A DNA stretch of 16,490 nucleotides from an uncultured Christensenellaceae bacterium (GTDB lineage: Bacteria; Bacillota; Clostridia; Christensenellales; Christensenellaceae): NCBI GenBank assembly GCA_910588425.1, contig CAJUPM010000005.1:51982-68471 (forward strand), written 5' to 3'. Within the stretch, counting starts at the first letter, position 1, and each line of letters starts with the position of its first letter. The notes beneath the pieces were generated by a model. The model was not told the origin of the DNA and made no database searches. It was given only the letters and a program-made list of their open reading frames with translations. Made by a program: the position numbers and the translations under genes. Of the stretch, positions 1 to 6,620 are shown piece by piece.

Positions 1-290
1 CAGGAGCGCGCGGGCATGTGCTCTCTGGCAAACTGACTTTTGGCGGCGCGAGTGGAACTTCCAGATTCCGCATTCCCGCCATTCGGGTATGCCCTCCGCA
101 GGAGTGCGCGAGCATGTGCCCTCTGGCAAGCTGATTGCCAGCGTCGCGTGCGGCGCTAACAGATTTCACATTCCCGCCATTCGGGTATGCCCTCCGCAGG
201 AGTGCGCGGGCATGTGCTCTCTGGCAGGCTGATTGCCAGCGTCGCGTGCAGTGCTGAAAGGTTCCACCGCCCTATCAATCGGGTATAGAA
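1..290 (-). repeat. R1 tandem array, about three units
   Basis: Three reverse-oriented copies of the R1 unit, with a period of about 98 bp (TCGGGTATGCCCTCCGCAGG recurs at 83 and 181). The first unit is cut by the window edge. Each unit carries a CTCCGCAGGAG imperfect palindrome, a GCATGTGC(C/T)CTCTGGCA stretch and a GCGTCGCGTGC block. The conserved end (CAATCGGGTATA near 276-287) faces the flavoprotein gene. No gene is seen in 1-374. Confidence 0.85.
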
Positions 291-294
291 AAGC

Positions 295-325
295 TTGACG
301 TGAAGCTTGGTTTAAGTGTTATGAT
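295..325 (+). promoter_or_regulatory. Putative promoter of the flavoprotein gene
   Basis: TTGACG (295-300) and TATGAT (320-325) are 19 bp apart. The -10 is extended by an upstream TGT, which can compensate for the long spacer. It lies just inside the end of the R1 array and 50 bp before the start codon. Confidence 0.5.
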
Positions 326-344
326 GAAAAGCAAAGCAAGCAAA

Positions 345-360
345 AAGGCCGCGCGGCCTT
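345..360 (+). promoter_or_regulatory. Perfect 16-bp palindrome in the 5' leader
   Basis: AAGGCCGCGCGGCCTT is a perfect palindrome directly abutting the ribosome binding site (AAAGGA at 363-368). In the transcript from the 295-325 promoter it could form a hairpin next to the Shine-Dalgarno sequence. A regulatory role is inference. Confidence 0.4.
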
Positions 361-374
361 GGAAAGGAAACAAA

Positions 375-992
375 ATGAAAGTATTAATGCTGAACGGCAG
401 CCCCCGGGCAAAGGGCAACACCAGCATCGCCCTGCATGAGATGGAGCAGATTTTCGCGCAGGAGGGCATCGAGACCGAGCTTGTGCAAATCGGCCAAAAG
501 GATATCCGCGGCTGTATCGCCTGCATGTCCTGCAAAAAAACCGGCAAATGCGTGTTCGACGATTTGGTCAACGAGATTGCGCCAAAGTTTGAGGCCTGCG
601 ATGGGCTGGTGGTGGGCAGCCCGGTCTACTACGCCTCTGCCAATGCGACGCTGGTCGCCCTGCTGACCCGGCTATTTTACAGCACGGGCTTTGACAAGAG
701 CATGAAGGTGGGCGCCAGCGTGGTGGCGGCGCGCCGGGGCGGCCTTTCTTCCACGTTCGACGAGCTGAACAAGTTTTTCACCATTTCAGGTATGCCCGTG
801 GCTTCCAGCCAGTATTGGAACAGCATCCACGGCGGCGCGCCGGGCGAGGCAGTGCAGGATGGCGAGGGCCTGCAAATCATGCGCACGCTGGCCCGCAACA
901 TGGCGTTTCTCATGAAGAGCATCGCCCTTGGCAAGCAGGAGTTCGGCATCCCCGAGAAAGAGCCTTTCTGCCGGACCAATTTTATCCGGTAG
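375..992 (+). CDS. Flavodoxin-like NADPH-dependent FMN reductase with iron-sulfur-flavoprotein Cys motif
   Basis: The 205-residue product has the FMN_red/flavodoxin-like fold. The N-terminus MKVLMLNGSPRAKGNT is the phosphate-binding loop that holds FMN, and VVGSPVYYASANA (about residues 77-89) is the second FMN-contacting loop. Between them lies C47-x2-C50-x2-C53-x5-C59, the compact motif by which archaeal and clostridial iron-sulfur flavoproteins bind a 4Fe-4S cluster. The likely role is cytosolic electron transfer or reduction of a small substrate, which cannot be named. The ATG at 375 is chosen because AAAGGA lies 6 bases upstream; a GTG at 300 would overlap the promoter and has no such site. 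The gene is monocistronic, with R1 repeats on both sides whose conserved ends face it. Family confidence is high; the physiological substrate is unknown. Confidence 0.88.
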   Translation: MKVLMLNGSPRAKGNTSIALHEMEQIFAQEGIETELVQIGQKDIRGCIACMSCKKTGKCVFDDLVNEIAPKFEACDGLVVGSPVYYASANATLVALLTRLFYSTGFDKSMKVGASVVAARRGGLSSTFDELNKFFTISGMPVASSQYWNSIHGGAPGEAVQDGEGLQIMRTLARNMAFLMKSIALGKQEFGIPEKEPFCRTNFIR

Positions 993-1007
993 CCCTGGCG
1001 GGCGGCC

Positions 1008-1082
1008 ATACCCGAATGATAGGAATGCGCGGCCTGCCATGCTGGTTCGCGGGCACGGAAGTTGGTTTGCGATTGCATAGGT
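1008..1082 (+). repeat. R1 repeat, degenerate single copy
   Basis: ATACCCGAATGATAGGAATG begins 18 bp after the flavoprotein stop codon, followed by a diverged remainder of the unit. The conserved end faces the flavoprotein gene, opposite in orientation to the array at 1-290. Confidence 0.65.
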
Positions 1083-1088
1083 TGGGAA

Positions 1089-1136
1089 GGTCAAGGGCGA
1101 TGGGTAATCATGGGGGCAATGCCCCCATACCCCCTT
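1089..1136 (+). repeat. R2 hairpin repeat, copy 1
   Basis: GGTCAAGGGC followed by GGGTAATC and a hairpin with ATGGGGGCA / TGCCCCCAT arms, then ACCCCC. The rest of 993-1321 holds R1, R2 and R5 and no gene. Confidence 0.8.
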
Positions 1137-1180
1137 ACTATATGGTGATAATGGGATAGAGGGCAAAAAAAGTTTTCCCA

Positions 1181-1229
1181 TCCCAAAAGTTTTTGGGGTT
1201 TTAGGGGTATTTTTTCAAAAATACCCCTA
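1181..1229 (+). repeat. R5 twin-palindrome element, copy 1
   Basis: Two consecutive palindromes: CCCAAAA-g-TTTTTGGG, then AGGGGTATTTTT paired with AAAAATACCCCT (1203-1228). An almost identical copy lies at 7247-7295. Both are followed by a CCTTGACC end facing a gene, here ldhA. It could act as a terminator or barrier hairpin, but it has no clean U-tract. Confidence 0.7.
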
Positions 1230-1321
1230 TGTCCTTGACCTATGCCCTTGGCCTTCCCCTCCGCATAAAATTTCCATTTTTGCAGAGCCTAAGCCAAAAA
1301 GTATGAAAAGAGGTAGTGAGA

Positions 1322-2320
1322 ATGATTAAAGCGGCAATGTTCGATACGAAGTCCTTTGATAAGGAGTCTTTCGCGCCACTAGCCGAGGAGGCGGGCATCA
1401 GCATCAAGTATTTCGAGACCAAACTCGGGCCGGATACGGCGGATCTCGCCCGGGGCTACGACGCCACCATCACCTTCGTCAACGACGACCTCAGCGCCGA
1501 AGTCATCGGGAAGCTGAAGGAGTGCGGCGTGCGGCTGCTGGCCCTGCGCTGTGCCGGGTTCAACAACGTGGATCTGAAGGCGGCCAGCGGGCAAATTCCC
1601 ATTGCGCGCGTCCCGGCCTATTCCCCGCACGCCGTGGCCGAGCACGCCATGGCCATGCTGCTGGCGTCTGTGCGGCGCATCCACAAGGCCTATAACCGCA
1701 CCAAGGATTTCAACTTCAGCCTTTCCGGGCTGACTGGCTTCGACCTCTACGGCAAGACGGTGGGCGTCATCGGCACGGGCAAAATCGGCCGTTGCTTTAT
1801 CGATATTTGCCGGGGCTTTGGGATGCAGGTGCTGGCCTACGACCCCTATCCCGCCCAAGGCAGCGATATTTGCTATGTCCCCCTGGCCGAGCTGTTTGAA
1901 AAGAGCGATATTATTTCCCTGCACTGCCCGCTGACCCCGCAGACGGATCACATCATCGATGCGGCGGCCATCGCGCAGATGAAAAAGGGCGTTTTTCTCA
2001 TCAACACGTCCCGCGGCGCGCTCATCGATGCCGAGGCGCTGCTTTCGGCCATCAAGGACCGCCGGGTGGGCGCGGCCTGCCTGGATGTTTACGAGGAGGA
2101 ATCGGATCTGTTTTTCGAGGACTACTCCGGCCACATCGTGGAGGACGACACGCTGGCGCGGCTCATCACCATGCCCAACGTGCTCATCACTTCCCACCAG
2201 GCGTTTCTGACGCAGGAGGCTCTGCACAACATCGCCAAGGTTACTCTGCAAAACATCGCGGATTTTTTCCAGAAAGGCGAGATTGCCAACGAGGTCAGCT
2301 ACGACAAGATGAAGGGCTAA
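1322..2320 (+). CDS. ldhA: D-lactate dehydrogenase (fermentative, NAD-dependent)
   Basis: The 332-residue product is a D-isomer-specific 2-hydroxyacid dehydrogenase that reduces pyruvate to D-lactate and regenerates NAD+. The NAD-binding loop GTGKIG is at 151-156. The family signature INTSRGALID (227-236) includes the substrate-binding arginine R231. The catalytic acid/base pair comes from DVYEEE (255-260) and H292 in SHQAFLTQEAL. The segment DLFFEDYSG and the H-Q-A-F-L-T-x-E-A-L block closely match E. coli LdhA (329 residues), which separates it from hydroxyisocaproate or phosphoglycerate dehydrogenases. Start: ATG 1322 has AGAGG (1309-1313) 8 bases upstream; an in-frame GTG at 1316 is too close to that site. 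A monocistronic unit, with an R5 element before it and R2 directly after its stop. No clear Rex operator is visible. Confidence 0.93.
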   Translation: MIKAAMFDTKSFDKESFAPLAEEAGISIKYFETKLGPDTADLARGYDATITFVNDDLSAEVIGKLKECGVRLLALRCAGFNNVDLKAASGQIPIARVPAYSPHAVAEHAMAMLLASVRRIHKAYNRTKDFNFSLSGLTGFDLYGKTVGVIGTGKIGRCFIDICRGFGMQVLAYDPYPAQGSDICYVPLAELFEKSDIISLHCPLTPQTDHIIDAAAIAQMKKGVFLINTSRGALIDAEALLSAIKDRRVGAACLDVYEEESDLFFEDYSGHIVEDDTLARLITMPNVLITSHQAFLTQEALHNIAKVTLQNIADFFQKGEIANEVSYDKMKG

Positions 2321-2369
2321 GGGCTTAGGGTAAACATGGGGGCAGCGCCCCCATACCCCCATTATTGGG
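2321..2369 (+). repeat. R2 hairpin repeat, copy 2
   Basis: Starts at the base after the ldhA stop codon with GGGCTTAGGGTAAACATGGG; arms ATGGGGGC and GCCCCCAT enclose AGC. The last ldhA codons themselves (GATGAAGGGCTAAGGGC) resemble the repeat's leading end. Confidence 0.8.
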
Positions 2370-2375
2370 AATAAT

Positions 2376-2427
2376 AAAAAAGAGCTAGTGCATGACGATA
2401 AAATTGCACCAGCTCTTTTTATTTTTT
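2376..2427. terminator. Bidirectional intrinsic terminator (ldhA and RHH/Cys-rich unit)
   Basis: A 12-bp stem with one mismatch, AGAGCTAGTGCA (2381-2392) / TGCACCAGCTCT (2405-2416), flanked by A-runs on the left and T-runs on the right. It can end ldhA transcripts on + and the RHH/Cys-rich transcript on -. A close relative lies at 3641-3690. Confidence 0.85.
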
Positions 2428-2506
2428 GGGAAATTTAGAAGAAACTGGAATATAAGGAGGTGCGTTTTTCCTTCTGCCAAAAACCGGCGTTTTTTCTGAC
2501 GCTCTC

Positions 2507-2698
2507 CTACTCTTCCTCGGATGGCTTCAGGTTTTTCAGCGAATAATCGCAGCATTGCAGCACAAGGAAGTTAAAAGAAATTCCGTTTTCTTGGGCGAGC
2601 CGAGAAAGCTTCTCAAAAAGCGCTTCTGGAAAGCGAATCGTGAAGGGCCTGCGCGGACCATACGGCTCTTTATGAATCTGAAACAATTTCATCTTCAT
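2507..2698 (-). CDS. Small ribbon-helix-helix (Arc/MetJ-like) protein, copy 1
   Basis: A 63-residue protein. The segment RPFTIRFPEALFEKLSRLAQENGISFNFLVLQCC (about 17-50) has the RHH pattern: a short beta strand (FTIRFP), helix A, a glycine turn, then helix B. RHH dimers typically bind operator DNA through the strand and often repress their own operon. The start ATG (2698) lies inside the end of the Cys-rich gene in another frame, overlapping it by 29 bases; an in-frame ATG at 2692 is an alternative. No strong ribosome binding site is seen, so translation is probably coupled to the upstream gene. A paralog lies at 12583-12792, sharing FPEA-FE-LS-LAQENGISFN-LVLQCC. No toxin gene accompanies it. 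The DNA target is unknown. Confidence 0.75.
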   Translation of the reverse strand: MKMKLFQIHKEPYGPRRPFTIRFPEALFEKLSRLAQENGISFNFLVLQCCDYSLKNLKPSEEE

Positions 2699-2858
2699 TT
2701 TCGGTCGGTTTCCAATGCTGGCAGGCCGGCTCTTCGGTCTTTCTCTTTTTGCATCGGGGATAGACGCAATGCCCATAGTGAAGCGGAGAGTATTTCCGCG
2801 CCCGACGAATATAGTGCAGGCGAAAATGCTTGCAGTTTCCACAGGTTTTTTCTTCCAT
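2670..2858 (-). CDS. Small Cys-rich (probable zinc-binding) protein, copy 1
   Basis: A 62-residue protein with CGNCKHFRLHYI near the N-terminus and GHCVYPRCKKR in the middle. Cysteines are at 6, 9, 31, 36 and 46; C6-x2-C9 plus C31/C36 would make a four-cysteine metal site, with C46 and H30 as further candidates. The C-terminus is acidic (ENEDEIVSDS). A second copy at 16025-16219 keeps all five cysteines and the CGNC-HFRLHYI, GHCVYPRCKKR and PAC-WKP blocks, so this is a real conserved family. Start ATG 2858 follows AAAGGA by 7 bases. It is the first gene of a two-gene unit with the overlapping RHH gene and is divergent from the XRE gene at 2962. I do not recognise a characterised function. Confidence 0.75.
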   Translation of the reverse strand: MEEKTCGNCKHFRLHYIRRARKYSPLHYGHCVYPRCKKRKTEEPACQHWKPTENEDEIVSDS

Positions 2859-2872
2859 AACAGTATCCTTTC

Positions 2873-2918
2873 GGCTATGTATAGCCTAATAGTAGCACAC
2901 ATAGCCTATAAAGTCCAA
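2873..2918 (-). promoter_or_regulatory. Promoter with candidate operators for the Cys-rich/RHH unit
   Basis: On the minus strand, TTGGAC (2918-2913) and TACTAT (2894-2889) are 18 bp apart with a TGC extension before the -10. ATAGCCTA occurs twice, 20 bp apart (2881-2888, 2901-2908); the second is the 9-bp palindrome ATAG-C-CTAT inside the spacer. GGCTA-TGTA-TAGCC (2873-2886) overlaps the expected transcription start. These are plausible binding sites for the divergent XRE regulator or the RHH protein. Confidence 0.5.
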
Positions 2919-2961
2919 CTAAATTGGTTATTCTATAAAAAAAGGTCGAGAGGAGGCTGGC

Positions 2962-3204
2962 ATGGATACTGTTACGGCAATTAAGAACCGCATTTTGCTT
3001 CTTTGCGAAGAACGAGACATGAGCATCAACCGCCTGGCGACAGTTTGCGGATTGCCGCCTTCCAGCATTAAAAATATTTTGTATGGGAAAAGCCAGAATC
3101 CAAAGATACTCACGGTTAAGATGATATGTGATGGGCTGGGCATCACGCTTGGAGAATTTTTCAGCACGCCGGAGTTCGATGCTCTGGAACAAGAGATAAA
3201 ATAG
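2962..3204 (+). CDS. Small XRE/Cro-CI family regulator, copy 1
   Basis: An 80-residue protein that is almost entirely one helix-turn-helix domain (about residues 6-66). DMSINRLATVCGLPPSSIKNIL is helices 2 and 3, followed by the typical TVKMICDGLGITLGEFF segment. Such single-domain proteins bind palindromic operators as dimers. AGGAGG (2951-2956) lies 5 bases before the ATG. The gene is divergent from the Cys-rich/RHH pair across about 100 bp of A+T-rich DNA carrying repeated ATAGCCTA motifs, so it probably controls both directions. A strong terminator follows at once. It is not closely similar in sequence to the XRE protein at 12922. Confidence 0.88.
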   Translation: MDTVTAIKNRILLLCEERDMSINRLATVCGLPPSSIKNILYGKSQNPKILTVKMICDGLGITLGEFFSTPEFDALEQEIK

Positions 3205-3236
3205 CCGGAATCCTGCGGTTTGGATTCCGGTTTTTT
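3205..3236 (+). terminator. Intrinsic terminator of the XRE-1 gene
   Basis: A perfect 9-bp stem, CCGGAATCC (3205-3213) / GGATTCCGG (3222-3230), followed by TTTTTT. It begins directly after the stop codon. Confidence 0.93.
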
Positions 3237-3264
3237 GTTTGGGAGCAAGGGCAAAGAAAATGGT

Positions 3265-3519
3265 CAAGTTCAAGGGCGCTTGGTTTTGTCTCTAAATTTC
3301 CGGAAAAGAGCAGAGCCCGACCATCTGATTATTCATAAAAACTTCTTCTTGTTACTTTTGGCGCAAAAGTAACCAAAACGTGGGGGTGGGATGTGCGATA
3401 GAGGATGCAAAAAGCTGTCAAGCTCTGCCGCACAAGCCATGCTGGAAAAATCTGTAAGATAGTGCCGCCGTACAAACACCCCCACACCCCCATTTCTGTT
3501 CATTCCTAGCCTCGAGTTT
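3265..3519 (+). repeat. R3 element, copy 1 (about 255 bp)
   Basis: Matches 6621-6870 through shared blocks in the same order: AAGTTCAAGGGC, GCCCGACCA, CTTGTTACTTTTGGCGCAAA, CCAAAACGTGGGGGTGGGA, TGCCGCACAAGC, ACAAACACCCCCACACCCCC and CTAGCCTCGA. Internal hairpins: GTTACTTTTG / CAAAAGTAAC, and a long-range GTGGGGGTG / CACCCCCAC pair. No coding potential is seen. The rest of 3237-3765 holds a terminator and R2, and no gene. Confidence 0.8.
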
Positions 3520-3640
3520 CCCACCATAGCCGGAGCAACTTCCGTTTGTCTGTAATATGATAAATTCTTCCAGATTTGCAATGAAATAGAAGAGCGGGAA
3601 AGCTTATAAAAGAAAGTAAATTTTCTATTTCCCAGAAAAT

Positions 3641-3690
3641 AAAAAAGAGCCGGTGCATGACAGCAAAATTGCACCAACTCTTTTTTTGTT
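3641..3690 (-). terminator. Probable gyrA terminator
   Basis: GAG-cc-GGTGCA (3647-3657) pairs with TGCACC-aa-CTC (3670-3680), extended by A-runs and T-runs on either side. On the minus strand the stem is followed by TTTTTTATTTTC. It is related to the hairpin at 2376-2427, with changes near the middle of the stem. Confidence 0.75.
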
Positions 3691-3691
3691 T

Positions 3692-3746
3692 CCAGTAAGG
3701 GGGTATGGGGGCTTAGCCCCCATGGTTAAGAGAAGCCCTTGACCTT
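3692..3746 (-). repeat. R2 hairpin repeat, copy 3
   Basis: Reverse-oriented copy with arms ATGGGGGCT / AGCCCCCAT. The GGTCAAGGGC end faces the 3' end of gyrA and is separated from the stop codon by about 20 bp of similar GGGCAAGTTCAAGGTC sequence. Confidence 0.8.
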
Positions 3747-3765
3747 GAACTTGCCCTTCGCCCCT

Positions 3766-6234
3766 CTACTCCTCGGCGCTCTCCTCCGCGGCGCCGTCCT
3801 CCTCCATGGGCGGGAGCTTTGCGGCACTGACGACCCTGCCGCCCTGCTCCATGCGCATGAGCCGCACACCCTGAGCCGAGCGGCCGAACACGGAAATCTC
3901 GTCCGAGTTCATGCGGATGATGACGTTGCTATCGTTAATCAGCATGATATCCTCGTGGCTGTGCACAGCCAGAAGCGAAACCAGCTTGCCCGTCTTTTCC
4001 GTGATGTTCATGGTCCGGGCGCCAATGCCGCCGCGGGTCTGCTCGCGGTATTCCTCGGCCGCCGTCCGCTTGCCGTAGCCGTTTTCCGAGATGACGGCAA
4101 CGTATTGGTCCTCCTCCAGCCGGGATGCGCCGATGACCTCGTCGCCCTCCCTCAGCTTGATGCCCCGCACGCCCACAGCCACTCTGCCCATGGGGCGCAC
4201 GTCGCCTTCGTGGAACGCGATGGCCATGCCGTCCCGGGAACCGATGATGACCCGGTCGTCGCCGTGGGTGCGCAGCACGGAAATCAGCTCGTCGCCCTCG
4301 CGGATGGCGATGGCGATCAGGCCGTTCTGGCGGATGCGGGAGAAGGCGCTCATGGCCGTCTTTTTGATGACGCCCTGGCGCGTTACCATGACGAGACTCG
4401 AATCATCCTCGAACTGCTCCACCGGGAACACCGCCGAAACCTTCTCGCCGCTCTCCAGCGAGAGCAGGTTGACGATGGCCATGCCCTTGGCAGTGCGCCC
4501 GGCCTCGGGAATCTGATAGCATTTTTTGACGTAGACCTTGCCCTTGGTCGTGAAGAAGAGCAGGTAGTTGTGCGTGGAAGTCGCGAAAACGTCCTCGGCG
4601 AAGTCCTCTTCCTTGGTGGCCAGCGCCGTGATGCCCCGGCCGCCCCGCCGCTGTGCCCGGTAGTTATCCGAAGCCGTGCGCTTGATATAGCCGTGGTGCG
4701 TCAGGGTGACGACCATCTCCTCTTCCTGGATGAGGTCGTCTGCGTCCACCTCGTCCTCGTCGATGGTGATCTCGGTTCTGCGGTCGTCGCCGTAGCGGTT
4801 TACGATGTCGGCCAAATCCTCCTTGATGATGTCGTCCACCATGGAGGGGTTATTCAGCACGTCGTGGTAATACTCGATTTTGCTCATGAGCGCGGCGAAC
4901 TCCTCTTCCAGGCGGTCGCGCTCCAGGCCGGTGAGCCGCTGGAGCCGCATATCCAGAATCGCCTGCGCCTGAACCTCGCTAAAAGCGAAGCGCTCCATCA
5001 GCGCCAGCCGCGCCGTGCCGCCGTCCTTGCTGGCCTTGATCGTCGCGATGATCTCGTCGATGCTGTCCAGCGCTTTTAAGAGACCCTCCACGATATGCGC
5101 CCGCTTCTCGGCCTTTTCCAGGTCGAAGCGCGTGCGCCGGGTGATGATCTCCCGCTGGTAGTCTACATACTCGACGATGATTTCCTTCAGATTGAGCACT
5201 TTCGGCTCTGTGCCCACCAGAGCGATCATGATGACGCCGAACGTCGTCTGCATCTGGGTGTGCTTATACAGCTGGTTTAGGATGACGTTGGCATTGAAGC
5301 CCTTTTTGAGATCCACCACCACGCGCATACCCTGGCTGTCCGATTCGTCGTTGGCGTCGGCGATGCCCTCGATGCGCTTCTCATGCGCCAGCTCCCGGAT
5401 GTTGGCCACCATCATCTCTTTGTTGACCTGATAGGGAATCTCCGTGATGACGATGCGCTCCCGGCCGTCTTTTTCCACCTCGATCTCGGCCTTGGCGCGC
5501 ACGCGGATCTTGCCGCGCCCCGTGCGGTAGGCCTGGCGGATGCCGGAGACGCCCACGATTTGGCCGCCCGTCGGGAAATCCGGCCCGGGGATATAGTCGA
5601 TCAAATCTTCGACGGTCAAATCCGGGTTATCGATATAGGCGTCGATTGCTCGGACGACTTCGCCCAGGTTATGCGGCGGGATGTTGGTCGCCATGCCCAC
5701 GGCGATGCCGCCCGTGCCGTTGACCAGCAGGTTGGGGAAGCGGGCGGGCAGCGTAACCGGCTGCTTTAAGGAGCCGTCGAAGTTATCCATGAAGTCGACG
5801 GTATCCTTATCGATATCGCGGACCATTTCCATGGAAATTTTGCCCAGCCTTGCCTCGGTATACCGCATGGCCGCGGCGCCGTCGCCGTCCACCGAGCCGA
5901 AGTTGCCGTGGCCGTCCACCAGCAGGTAGCGGGTGGAGAAATCCTGCGCCATGCGCACCAGGCTCTCGTAAATCGCCGTATCGCCGTGCGGGTGGTATTT
6001 GCCCAGCACGTCGCCCACGATGCGCGCGCACTTCTTATGCGGCTTATCCGGCGTGATGCCCTGCTCGGCCATGGAATACAGAATGCGCCGGTGCACGGGC
6101 TTTAAGCCGTCGCGCACATCCGGCAGCGCGCGGTTGATGATAACCGCCATGGCGTAGGAGATGAAGCTCTTCTTCATCTCGCCGCCCAGGTCTACCGGGA
6201 TGATTCTCGAAAGATTTTGGTTTTTTTCGTCCAT
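3766..6234 (-). CDS. gyrA: DNA gyrase subunit A
   Basis: The 822-residue breakage-reunion subunit of gyrase, which with GyrB introduces negative supercoils using ATP. The winged-helix/tower region begins near SYAMAVIINRALPDVRDGLKPVHRRIL. The catalytic tyrosine is Y125 in AAMRYTEARL. The quinolone-determining segment reads HPHGDTAIYE (81-90), with T86 and E90 at the places of E. coli S83 and D87; threonine there is usual in several clostridia and is not by itself a resistance call. The GyrA box QRRGGRG at 528-534 in the C-terminal beta-pinwheel separates it from ParC/GrlA. The C-terminus is acidic (EEDGAAEESAEE). Start ATG 6234 has GAGG 6 bases upstream. Unusually, gyrB lies 1.1 kb upstream with only repeats between, and no strong promoter is visible directly before gyrA. 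Confidence 0.98.
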   Translation of the reverse strand: MDEKNQNLSRIIPVDLGGEMKKSFISYAMAVIINRALPDVRDGLKPVHRRILYSMAEQGITPDKPHKKCARIVGDVLGKYHPHGDTAIYESLVRMAQDFSTRYLLVDGHGNFGSVDGDGAAAMRYTEARLGKISMEMVRDIDKDTVDFMDNFDGSLKQPVTLPARFPNLLVNGTGGIAVGMATNIPPHNLGEVVRAIDAYIDNPDLTVEDLIDYIPGPDFPTGGQIVGVSGIRQAYRTGRGKIRVRAKAEIEVEKDGRERIVITEIPYQVNKEMMVANIRELAHEKRIEGIADANDESDSQGMRVVVDLKKGFNANVILNQLYKHTQMQTTFGVIMIALVGTEPKVLNLKEIIVEYVDYQREIITRRTRFDLEKAEKRAHIVEGLLKALDSIDEIIATIKASKDGGTARLALMERFAFSEVQAQAILDMRLQRLTGLERDRLEEEFAALMSKIEYYHDVLNNPSMVDDIIKEDLADIVNRYGDDRRTEITIDEDEVDADDLIQEEEMVVTLTHHGYIKRTASDNYRAQRRGGRGITALATKEEDFAEDVFATSTHNYLLFFTTKGKVYVKKCYQIPEAGRTAKGMAIVNLLSLESGEKVSAVFPVEQFEDDSSLVMVTRQGVIKKTAMSAFSRIRQNGLIAIAIREGDELISVLRTHGDDRVIIGSRDGMAIAFHEGDVRPMGRVAVGVRGIKLREGDEVIGASRLEEDQYVAVISENGYGKRTAAEEYREQTRGGIGARTMNITEKTGKLVSLLAVHSHEDIMLINDSNVIIRMNSDEISVFGRSAQGVRLMRMEQGGRVVSAAKLPPMEEDGAAEESAEE

Positions 6235-6251
6235 TTTCTACCTCTATTTTC

Positions 6252-6500
6252 TACACTCGATTGCGATATCCGCAGAACCTTTTAGTCCCGCACGCGGTGA
6301 GTTAGTCCGTCTAATATTGAGCAAATGCGCCCCCGTTCGTGCGGAAGGCATACTCGATTGATATATTTGCAAAAGTTTCAGCCTTGTTCGCGCTCAGCCA
6401 GCCGGTTTGCCAGAGGGCGCATGCTCGCACAGTCTATGCCTGCCGCCCGCGCTCAGCCAGTCAGTTTGCCAGAGGGCAAATGCTCTCCCGTGCTGTGCGC
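6252..6500 (+). repeat. R1 repeats, about 2.5 diverged units
   Basis: ACACTCGATTG (6253) begins within 20 bp of the gyrA start codon, and ATACTCGATTG recurs at 6350. CCCGCACGCGG, GTTTGCCAGAGGGC(G/A)(C/A)ATGCTC and CTCAGCCAG blocks recur. The conserved end faces gyrA. Repeats fill the 6235-7333 gap; no gene is seen there. Confidence 0.7.
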
Positions 6501-6545
6501 ATCAAGGGCCATTCTTAAACATGGGGTTTCATCCCATACCCCCGT
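6501..6545 (+). repeat. R2 hairpin repeat, copy 4, degenerate
   Basis: ATCAAGGGCC, TAAACATGGG and CCCATACCCCC keep the R2 order, but the stem is shortened and the loop is altered (ATGGGgtttcatCCCAT). Confidence 0.6.
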
Positions 6546-6620
6546 GCTCCAAAAATTGCAGGATTGGCAAAAAGCAGATGGTTTCTATCTTATGTGCCGT
6601 ATATTTTGAAGGGCTAGGGC

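Noticed and set aside
2507..3204. Classical type II toxin-antitoxin system
   Set aside because: RHH and XRE proteins are common antitoxin folds, but no RelE, MazF, HicA, PIN or other toxin frame is adjacent.
3739..5079. 446-residue open frame on the plus strand
   Set aside because: It lies antisense to gyrA, is rich in Ala/Asp/His/Val as expected of a shadow frame, and has no domain.
5965..5994. Quinolone-resistant GyrA (threonine at the Ser83 position)
   Set aside because: Threonine here is the usual residue in several clostridia; without relatives it cannot be called a resistance change.
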